A stretch of DNA of 64,000 bases from Pyrrhosoma nymphula (taxonomy: Eukaryota > Arthropoda > Insecta > Odonata > Coenagrionidae). Positions within the stretch are counted from its first letter, which is position 1; every line of letters starts with the position of its first letter. The position numbers and the translations under genes are program-made. Shown one piece after another: positions 55,837-64,000 of the stretch. The notes under the pieces were generated by a model. It saw nothing but the letters and a program-made list of their open reading frames with translations. It searched no databases and had not been told where the DNA came from. Location of the stretch: positions 46,775,531 to 46,839,530 of the forward strand of contig OY754338.1 in NCBI GenBank assembly GCA_963573305.1. Reading direction: 5' to 3'.

Positions 55837-55947
55837 CAGGGGTCAGGACATATAGCGGCAGTTTGTCCCAACAAACAGCCTAAACGGGAGCCGAGGCGAT
55901 TCCCGCCCAGAGACAAGACTGCGGGAAACGCCCAACCGCGAGTGTAG
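55837..55947 (+). CDS. Gag frame continuation after UGA (knuckle and basic tail)
   Basis: In frame after the UGA: rest of the zinc knuckle (H and last C present), then NKQPKREPRRFPPRDK, a basic nucleocapsid-like tail, ending at TAG (55945-55947). The conserved content shows this segment was coding, so it is part of gag in function if read-through or a wild-type codon is assumed. Confidence 0.7.
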   Translation, partial: QGSGHIAAVCPNKQPKREPRRFPPRDKTAGNAQPRV

Positions 55948-56471
55948 TGAGGGGGGCGCTCGCGGGTGGAGTGTCAAGTCAAAATCTCCTCTCCATAAAA
56001 GGGACAGTTCAAGGCAGACCCGGTCTCGATATAATAATAGATACAGGGTCCGGGATAACCTTGATCCAAAAAGAGTTAGTAGGGGGCAGACCCGTTTGGC
56101 CCACCGATAAGCTAGTACGAGGGATCGATGGTGGCATCTTAAGGACAAAGGGGGCGGTGCAGGTGAAAGTACAGTTGAAAAAACGCGAATTTTTATTCGA
56201 TGCTGTTATCTCAGAGGACCTGCCGTGGCCCTTACTCCTGGGTACCGATGCCCTAGTACAGGAACAAGCGGCTTTCGATATGCGCACAGGTCAGTTTCGC
56301 ATGGGCCGGCAGGAACGAGAGGTAAAGATTTCAACTAATTTCGACACAGTACCAACCGCTTGGAGGAGGGAGGTAGTAGGTGAGATGAAGGAGGAAAGAA
56401 ATAAAAACCCCCCCAAAAAGAAGGAGCGAACAATAGGCGACGGGAGTGAAAAGAATAAGAAAAGATGTTGA
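55923..56471 (+). CDS. pro: Retroviral-type aspartic protease, -1 frame relative to gag
   Basis: The frame is open through this region, with its upstream part overlapping the gag tail. It contains LDIIIDTGSGITLI (catalytic Asp in DTG), a RGIDGG flap-like stretch, and LPWPLLLGTDALV (the hydrophobic-G-D/N pair). This is a gypsy-type protease of about the usual 100-residue size, then a lysine-rich C-terminus that ends at 56471. It lies in the -1 frame, consistent with frameshift expression of a Gag-Pro product. The start given is the approximate overlap. Confidence 0.8.
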   Translation, partial: GKRPTASVVRGALAGGVSSQNLLSIKGTVQGRPGLDIIIDTGSGITLIQKELVGGRPVWPTDKLVRGIDGGILRTKGAVQVKVQLKKREFLFDAVISEDLPWPLLLGTDALVQEQAAFDMRTGQFRMGRQEREVKISTNFDTVPTAWRREVVGEMKEERNKNPPKKKERTIGDGSEKNKKRC

Positions 56472-58560
56472 TTGACACCCAGTCCACAGAGTGGATGGAG
56501 GGCATTATTGGTTCTTATTTTTTTAGGTCTTCCAGCCAGCCGCCTAGTGGAATGGATGAACGACGGCACTAACAAAATTAACTTCTTTTTTCAGCACGCC
56601 TCCAGCGTGCCTCTTATTTCCTCTTACCCGTCAGACAGACGCGTTGTTTATTAAAAAAAATAAGATTTCATGCTCTCGAGGAGATTGTAATGGCAAGAGC
56701 GGATGCCAGCGTAGTAGAAAAATAAAACAGAGAAAAAATAAAAGGGGAAAAAATGAATGGTTGGTATTTAATTCCTCAAACGGAGTGCCAAGTGGAAATC
56801 GCGTCGACGGAAGCGGTCCACGCCGTTATCGCGGGAGGGTTTAAACCCGTGCGATAGCATCCGCAGAAAGAACTCTCGCAGTATGAATGAGAGAGCATTT
56901 AAAATATTTGGCTCGCGTAATGAAACAGGATTGACGCGAAAAAAGGGACCGTAAGAAAACCGCGACGGGCGGGCAATTCAAAGTAAAGAAAGTACGAGGC
57001 AATTTGAAGTGTCTCCGGTGCAGCCGGAGCGGCACTTCTGAGGATAGGTTTTTTTTTCGTTGTGTTTCGAAGTAACCTAAACTAACCCGAAAAGTAGTCG
57101 GCGCACATAAACACGCAAAAAGACGTTCTGCGCGCATGATTTTAGTAATACCCATGGAGTAAACGACGCAGGAAAAGGGGTGGGAAGCTAGTAGATATTG
57201 GCGAGACCCTTCCTACGTCGCGAGACTCGCCAGGGGGCAAGAGAAACTAAACCATGCGGTAGGTCGCGCCTACGAGGTGGTCATGACCCCACAGAAGGTC
57301 GGCCAGTAGCAAGTCGACTCTGCGGGCTACTATGACTCGCGAGTATTACCAGAAGGGGGGGAGTAGCAACCCCCTCCCACTTCCGGAAGGCCATGCTTTT
57401 TACTAACGCTCAAGTAATGAGGGAAATAGGGGAGTGGCGAACGGCAGACGAAAGGAGATATTTGGAGCTCTCTTTCCGAGCCCCGCCCTTCCAAAGGCTT
57501 AAACCGCTTTTAACACGTTCCCGCAAAATTTGCATGATTGCATGTAACCTGTTATTAATGGAACCTTCTGCTAATAAACGGAATTCTCTCTAAGGCGAAA
57601 GAATAGAGGGAATTCCAGTAGAGAAAAATTGCTCATTTTTGTGGAAATAAAAAAAAAGGAATAATTCGGAAAAGTCGTTGCAACGCGGGAAAAGTTGGCA
57701 TGGATTTGTCACCTTTTCAGTAAACGGAAGGGCAGGATGCGAGACGCATTCTTCTCTTTCGTCGGAGAAAAAATAAGGCATAGGGGAAAAATGTCTCGAG
57801 TCTCGGGGACGCTCGAGAAAATGAGAAGCATTTATCGGGAAAATAAATGCAAGAAGCATCTAACGATGGGGGGATGGCCGGTTGAAAAGCCAATCCCATA
57901 AGATAGGATCGCGTTTGGAGTCCCGAAGGGATTTAACGGATCTGAGGAAGAATTCACTTGAAGAGCTGTGTGCACTTGATGAATCTAAAATTGCCTGGAA
58001 AGAGCATATGGCTCGAAGGTATCGTACGAATAGTTGCAACTAGTACGGACATGAGGTCCAAAGTACAGAGTGGAATTATTAATGTTAGTAATTTCGACTC
58101 TGTCAAGAGTGAATGTGGAGAAGCGCTGTGTGAATGCGGGCCCGCAACCTGTAAATTGACGTGTTTAATGTTCAGTGCTTATGGCATACGCTTAAGATAA
58201 GTACAGAAGTAATAGTTTTTCGTACACACAATTTGGTAAAATCCAGGGCCCCTGGTCTTGACGCCGCAATGCGTTCAAGTCGCTTTCAATAGTTTGTTGT
58301 GTGTGTCTAGATTTAGTTCTATTTTTTAAGTATAAAATAAGCACTTTGTCTAAGTAAGCGAGACATACTTGAAAAATTAGATTTCCTAAGTGGAATTTAA
58401 GTTGATTTAGTCTTAAGGTAGTAGAGACGAGATATAATCCAGTATTATGGAAATGAAGTATTTTTGTAAGTTTGAGAGCTATTCCGTTGAGATAAAACTT
58501 AAATAGTAAATTTGTAAATTATAATTTATTAGTTTAAGTGGTTTTATTGTGAGGTTTGTA
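56472..58560 (+). other. Non-coding interior where pol would be expected
   Basis: Stops occur in all frames at short intervals. A 60-codon frame from 56472 begins with a hydrophobic segment (ALLVLIFLGLPASRL), and about 56810-56860 reads AVIAGGFKPVR then a stop, which is faintly like the linker ahead of gypsy RT. No LPQG, YxDD, RNase H or integrase zinc-finger block was found. The base composition is purine-rich. Confidence 0.6.
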
Positions 58561-59230
58561 AAAGGGTTTAAGGGACTGATCACCCCTAAAACCCCCTAAC
58601 CTAGCATGTGGAACGTATACCTGTGGACCAGGAAGGCGAAAACCAGACATCCTCTCACCTGGGGGCGGAGTTGTACCATCTTGGCTTATCGGCTGAGGAT
58701 AGCCGACCCAGCGGTGCCCCCCTCCGGTACGAGACACAGCCGTGGACAATCGCAGCAGGGGCCTACCTTCCTTCAAATTCCCTTACCTCTATCCCACACG
58801 CGTTCAGTGACCACACATGCCCAGACCAAACCACTTTGGAGGACTTTGCGCTGAGTCGCACACCAGGCGGCGTGCAATTATGCCGGCCGCTATGCAACCC
58901 ATGCCAGGTGTGCTGGGAGCGGCCCTGGACCTGAAATGGTCAATGCAGCCAGTACCGACACCATCGTCATCATTGCCTGTCTGGTGGGTTTCTGCCATGT
59001 TGGCTGTGGTCATTGTAGCGTGAACCTTGTCCTTATTCCTTCAATTCTCCAAATTTTTACGGCATCCTGCACAACACTCCCATACACTTGGGACGTTGGC
59101 GCCATCATTCCCCATTTCCCCCTGCAACTCCCAAACATGCAGTTCCCCCAAGAAACCATACTGTATGCTGAGTCCCTGGAAACTGGTTTTCTTCAACTAA
59201 AGTGCATAAAAAGTCCACAGTGATTACGTT
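58560..59230 (+). other. Unidentified GC-rich block inside the LTR element
   Basis: Several overlapping frames of 68-108 codons are open (58608-58934, 58936-59223 and minus 58804-59013). One holds a hydrophobic Cys-rich segment (IVIIACLVGFCHVGCGHC). Composition differs from both neighbours. It may be an acquired, non-retroelement segment or an env-like remnant; I do not recognise it. Confidence 0.4.
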
Positions 59231-59882
59231 CTCCCCAGTATAGAAAAGTGTGCTATATGCATGTGTTAAATCAAATGAGTTTTAACAATGTGACTATGAA
59301 CCGCATCAGTGTTTAAAATTCATTACTGTGTTGTTAACATTTAGGGGTATTGCACCCTATTCTTTTGTTTGCTTGATGCTGGAAAAGGGCATCCTGATGG
59401 AATAGTTTTTAAATTAATTCTTATTCAATTTAGGGTATTTTGATGGATGGAATTCTTTTCTTCAAAATTTAATTGTATGAAAGACTATCAGCCAATTGGA
59501 GTTCACTAGGAATTCCTGAAGTGACTTATGATTACTTTTTTTGCCTTATAAATGTGTCATGTGTCAAGTCAAAATCATTATGTTATGTGCGCTCAGTTAT
59601 GCTGCTTTTGGACTTTTGCATACGCAACACTTTTTATGTTTGATTTTGAAACACTATTTTTGTATTGAAGAAAGGGTAATGTTGCTAGGATGCGGATCAT
59701 GTTAAGGCTAGGTTCAAGTAATTTTCAATATTGTCTATGCATCCGCTTGAGTGTCTAGTGTTTATTGATATTTTATGGCCTGGCTTACTACGCACATATT
59801 GTCTTTTGTTTTTGTTCGCTTGTCGCATTTGCGCCAAAATGCGCCCCTTAGCCAGGAGTCTAAGACGATGGGCCCGGGGAGA
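59231..59882 (+). other. AT-rich 3' interior of the LTR element
   Basis: Looks like a 3' untranslated region, T-rich with no coding. The run CCCGGGGAGA just before the 3' LTR (59873-59882) is a poor polypurine tract. Confidence 0.5.
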
Positions 59883-60720
59883 TGTCGTACCCCGACAATA
59901 CGACTACATGACGAATTGCGCATTTGGGATCTTTCCATAATGCGTAATTTCCTTCTTAACTGACAAACAACTCGATGATCTGTACTCCTAGTTATTTTCC
60001 ATAACTCTACCACTTCCTCTAAAAAGGACAAACAACGTATTTTTCCACTTGCTCTTGACGTCAAGACATACAGCGGTAATAACAGGAAGGGAGGACCCCC
60101 CCCCCCACCCCCCGCCTGCCCCACAGGGCGGCGTGAGGGGAAAGAGCCGTCCATCTTTTATTCATCCATCTTTTAATTACTAAAAAGGAACCACCCCTTC
60201 TTTTGGGAGATATTTGGCACCCTACAGACATCAATCACCAAATCTTTAAATATTCCGACCTATTCACACCTGGTATAACTTAAGGTGTCACAGGTAGATA
60301 ACCCAAATAAGCAGACTCAAAGGAGTCCACTTATTTGGCCGGACGGAGGGGAAGTCGGGGCGGGAACCCCCACCCCTCCAACTCATTAAAAGACCCCGCG
60401 AAGCATGGCTTCGAGCTCAGTGTCTTAGAGAAACCTAGTGTTAACCATCTGACCTGTGACTCTACGCTCTTCTACGATGGCCACGCCCTAGGGAACGACC
60501 GCGGGCACTCTGTACCTCGACCCGAGATCCAACCCTGAAGGACGTCAGCCTCAGCCGAGACCGTCGACTACGCTGAATCTACGTAATGTAAGCCAGAGTC
60601 TTGCTGAATAAATGCAATATATAAGATTTGGGTGTTGTCATTGATCCAACGTCTCCTGCCAGTTGATATGCGATCCAAAAATGAGTTACGAACCCTTGTG
60701 ATCCTATTGAGGACACGACA
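59883..60720 (+). repeat. 3' LTR
   Basis: 838 bp, near-identical to the 5' LTR; the three-base length difference is explained by the C-rich tract (interrupted by one A at about 60107). AATAAA at 60607-60612. Confidence 0.9.
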
Positions 60721-60724
60721 CTAT

Positions 60725-61915
60725 TATTATTATTGTTTTCCTGAGACGATTTCTTCTTTTCGAGCAAAGTAAACAATTTTACCCGCAGAAACATTTCTTC
60801 CGCGGAGGGAAATTCTAGTTTCCATTCGGGGAATTTTGGATGTCATGCAGGGGTGAAGGCGGTATTTTAAATATTGGATAACACCACAGCTAAAGTGATG
60901 TCTTATTGATACATGGTGATTTATGTTGATTTGCAACTTTACGTACATCTTATACTCAGCTTTGCCGTTGATTAAATCCTATAGCTAATCCATTTTGATT
61001 GAAATAACTCCTTGCCGATTTCAATGGGATGCCTAAGGCTGATGTAATGGCACACTCATGTATTTCATTTTTTGCTTACAACCAATTACAGTATTACGAT
61101 ATTTAAATTGTACCATTTATAGAAGCTGCACTCTGTGCAAATGCAAACGAAATTCCGGAAACTCAAACTGATATTTACTGATCAAGCCTGTACATTCGTT
61201 TAACTTACTATTCACTACAAAAGTATAATGATGGAAGTAAAAATCAAATTACCTGTGGGTAATCATAATTTGCAGTTACCATGTCTCGAACGGTGTTTGG
61301 ATCTAACCTATATTAACCGGAATCACTCTATTGAATAAAGTTCTTCAAATACCATTCCTCTAAATAAAAAGGAGACTTATTGGCACATACGAAATTTTAT
61401 TCTCCGAAAATAGGATTCGCTGGTGTGATTACAGTTAAAAATATGTGCAAGAACACCAAAAGCAAACTGCATTCCAAAAACAACTCGGCGAAAATACAAT
61501 GCTGGATGAATACACCGGTGATTTTAACACGCCGGTACTTTGGAAGACATATGGGAAGAAAATTCAGACGAAGGGAAAACCAACGGACATCCAATTAAGC
61601 ACCGGATACATTCTTGATTGACAGCAACACGATCAAATTCTAGAAAAAGTGATTGAAGAGAGAGGAGCGGAGTTGAATTTTATAAAATGCATTGGCAATA
61701 TGAAGCACAGTTGTTTATATAAACGGCCGGTATATATATGATATAGAGGCATGGGTATCTGGTTTGATTTCTAAGCGATCACGTCATAGACTCATATATT
61801 TAATAATCACACAATTTACGACTCGTCGCGGCAAAGGAAAACAATTCAGAGGAAATAGTATTGTACTATACTACTTACAGGTGACGATTAACATATTGCA
61901 CGTAATAAATAACGG
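60725..61915. other. AT-rich intergenic sequence
   Basis: A TTATTATTATTG microsatellite abuts the LTR insertion. A 55-bp stretch at 61226-61283 (ATGATGGAAGTAAAAATCAA, CCTGTGGGTAATCATAATTT) recurs at 62741-62795. Confidence 0.45.
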
Positions 61916-61923
61916 CACTACAT

Positions 61924-62408
61924 CAGTAGCGGATACAGAAAAAGCTCAAGGGGGGGGGGGGGCGCAAGTTATCGCGACGATTGTAGCTTTCAAACTGCCT
62001 GCCTGGCAGCAACTCTGCTTCCTTTTTGTATGTAGCTCGGTTTTTTCGAGAACATTAGGTGCCAGAATGTTCGCTTCCAGACTTTTAAGGAGTGTGAACA
62101 AATACAAACAGTAGAATATTCGCGACTTTTCTCGAACAAATGCCAGACAGAATAACGTATCGAGAACACTAGAATGGCCGCGACTTTTCTCGTAGGTTAG
62201 CTATCTATGTGCCAGACATAAACGTATAAAATACGATGACGCGGACGCGCGCGCTACTCGATAACTTGACTCTGAGTTGACTGACGAAAGTTACGAACGA
62301 ATAGCGTGCGGGCTGACTGGCGGGGGCGGCGCGGGCGGCAAGGCGATCGGCCCCGCAAGGGGGGGGGGGGCGCGCGCCCCCCGCGTCCCCCATATGTATC
62401 CGCCACTG
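61924..62408. mobile_element. hAT-type MITE with 8-bp target duplication
   Basis: TIRs CAGTAGCGGATACA (61924-61937) and, on the minus strand from 62408, CAGTGGCGGATACA differ by one base. CACTACAT flanks both sides exactly (61916-61923 and 62409-62416). An 8-bp duplication with CAG-starting ends indicates the hAT superfamily. The 485-bp body has two G12-type runs (about 61951 and 62359), a CG-rich palindromic right end, and the phrase GCGACTTTTCTCG twice (about 62126 and 62178). No transposase. Confidence 0.85.
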
Positions 62409-62416
62409 CACTACAT

Positions 62417-64000
62417 AGCCAACGCAGTCACAAATAATGCATTGCTTGGCGAATTAACAAACGGATAAGTACCTGGATCATGTTTAATTTCCATTTAATT
62501 CGTCTTGTATCTTAAACCAGCAGTCTCTTTACCAACAGTGTAACGGAATCGGTATTCATTTCCAATGATGTTATTATTCTAAATTAAAAAGTGAGCCAGC
62601 ATTACTGGAAAAACTTTCTCAACACAAGATAAGTATTTGTGTCGTGAGGTAAATTGCCGACGGTTTAGCTAGAAACGCTGCGTCTTTGTTTGCGCAACTT
62701 AGCGGATCATTGATGAGAAATCACGAATATAAAAATAACTCATGATGGAAGTATAAATCAAATTACCTGTGGGTATCATAATTTGCAGTTATTGTCCTCT
62801 CGTTACACTTAATTCGGGTAGATTTTCATCAGTTCATCTTTAATTTTCTTAACCACCTTATTCCTCCTAATATTCATTTATTTCCCGCCCATCTTAAGAG
62901 CTTTACGAGTCTAGCTTTTTCATGGTAATTTCTATAAGTCATTCCTTCTTTCATTAAGGTTTCCTATAAACATTCTAATTTTTTCCGCATTAGCAAGACT
63001 GGTTGAACAGAATTAGTCCTCGATCAAGCATGTAGGTATATTTTTAATGAATTTTGGTCACTTATGTTACAATGCGGGAAAATGTTAAATTTACCTGACC
63101 TCTACTGGTATATCTGAACGAGCCAAAATAATTATTATTAAAAAAAATTACTTTGGGAATAACAATAATTTAGAATAAAAAATATCTTACGCACTTCTTG
63201 GTCACTAATGATACACAAGTTCATCGGTCGTTCACGTTTTCATTTAAGCTCTAGCAATGAAGTTTTTAAATAGTCAAAATATCTATTCAGAATGCCAGGT
63301 AGATCAATGATATTGAGTTTCAAGAAAACGTTACGCTACAAAATTATAATAAGAGTTTAAAACATTAACTAATGAGGTACTTTTGTTTGAAACTTCAACA
63401 TTCATAATTCCATGATTTCTTCTGTTTGTAATGTTCATTTACAAAGAGTTGAAAGAACATTTTTTCCAATATAGATTAGACATTATAAGTGCCAAATATG
63501 AAAAGACTAGAGGTTCATTCATAATTTTCAAAAACAGCCCATGTCCGTTTTTCCGTGAAATTATTCTTCTACATCTACGTGCCACGCGATTCGCCGCTAG
63601 AGATTTGCGAAAATGGTGTTGACACCAGCCATGAAGAGGAAAAATATAAATAAAAATTCATAGGTCAAGGGAAGATGGTAAAGTGTGAAAACATCTTTGA
63701 TGGATCAACGTCTAATTCTGTATTTTTCAATACATATTAAATGTACCTATTTATTTATCTACCTATTCTTCAGCCCGTTATACATTTTTCCTACTGATTT
63801 TACACTTTTTCCCAACCATAATATTAATAAACCATCGTCTGTTATCCTTTCCAATCAGCTCACGGTCTCTAATGCTTCCTATGTCCACATTTAAAAATTT
63901 CCAATTAATGACCCTTCACCTAATATCCGAACCATATTACGCAGTATTCAAAGCTCAGATTCTAACTGGTACTTCCTTTAGTTCATATTTTCAAAAGAAA
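62417..64000. other. AT-rich intergenic sequence to the window end
   Basis: Second copy of the ATGATGGAAGTATAAATCAA repeat at 62741-62795. Remaining frames (63431-63622, 63685-63894) have no domain. Confidence 0.35.

Larger units (their letters stand above)
53718..60724 (+). mobile_element. Young Ty3/gypsy-type LTR retrotransposon lacking a recognisable pol
   Basis: The two LTRs (53722-54556 and 59883-60720) are nearly identical, start TGTCGT and end ACGACA, and are flanked by CTAT on both sides (53718-53721, 60721-60724), a 4-bp target duplication. Between them are a PBS-like TGGTGGAGGCTTGGG two bases after the LTR, gag, an aspartic protease and then 3.4 kb in which I find no reverse transcriptase, RNase H or integrase motif. 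The element therefore seems non-autonomous and was probably mobilised in trans. Confidence 0.9.

Noticed and set aside
56810..57250. Reverse transcriptase linker with stop codons from C-to-T changes
   Set aside because: A short stretch is faintly similar to the segment ahead of gypsy RT, but no later RT block follows, so the similarity is too weak to claim.
57393..58200. Small plus and minus frames inside the LTR element as env
   Set aside because: No signal peptide, glycosylation-rich ectodomain or transmembrane pair in one frame.
1..64000. CRISPR arrays, rRNA genes, bacterial operons
   Set aside because: No regularly spaced short repeats, rRNA-like blocks or closely packed long reading frames were seen; the sequence is eukaryotic in character.

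Overview
The window looks like intergenic, repeat-rich nuclear DNA of an arthropod, most probably an insect. It is AT-rich, has almost no long open reading frame outside mobile elements, and carries the element mix usual in insects: tRNA-derived SINEs, Penelope-like, Jockey-like and CR1/RTE-like retroelements, Ty3/gypsy LTR elements, and Harbinger, hAT, pogo-like and other DNA transposons. I cannot name the species. Nothing bacterial is present: no operons, rRNA or CRISPR.

Layout. 0-13 kb: SINE head, 3' ends of a non-LTR family, a 201-bp near-perfect hairpin (3262-3462), three CRE-bearing degenerate repeats (7.37-8.21 kb) and an RT scrap at 8.8 kb. 13-20.3 kb: a GC-rich block, a nested stack (outer TIRs 14373-16666, inner MITE 15497-16247, SINE at its centre), a foldback at 17.5 kb, and a 2.55-kb DNA transposon (17739-20290) with 63-bp TIRs and a perfect 9-bp target duplication. 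20.6-25.2 kb: inverted repeats of a second Penelope-type terminal repeat and of a non-LTR RT gene; that RT gene is split by a 2.8-kb Penelope-like element with a 14-bp target duplication and three hammerhead-like ribozyme copies. 25-31 kb: RT remnants, a SINE and a Helitron-like repeat. 30.9-34.8 kb: a Harbinger element with a three-exon Myb/SANT-like gene that has lost its ATG and has a hairpin insertion. 35-44 kb: pogo-like ends, tRNA-derived repeats and one plausible host exon (38.8 kb) next to a promoter-like block (39.05-39.2 kb). 44.1-46.1 kb: a dead Jockey-like element. 47 kb: an LTR with a following PBS-like site. 50-51 kb: a MITE and a tandem duplication, one copy of which gained a hairpin. 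53.7-60.7 kb: a very young LTR retrotransposon with gag and protease but no recognisable reverse transcriptase, RNase H or integrase. 61.9-62.4 kb: a hAT MITE with an 8-bp target duplication.

The parts do not form a pathway; the story is nested insertion and local inverted duplication. The points most worth a second look are the hammerhead motifs in two different Penelope-type repeats, the unclassified 9-bp-TSD transposon, the young pol-less LTR element with UGA in its zinc knuckle, and three short hairpins that look like template-switch mutations.
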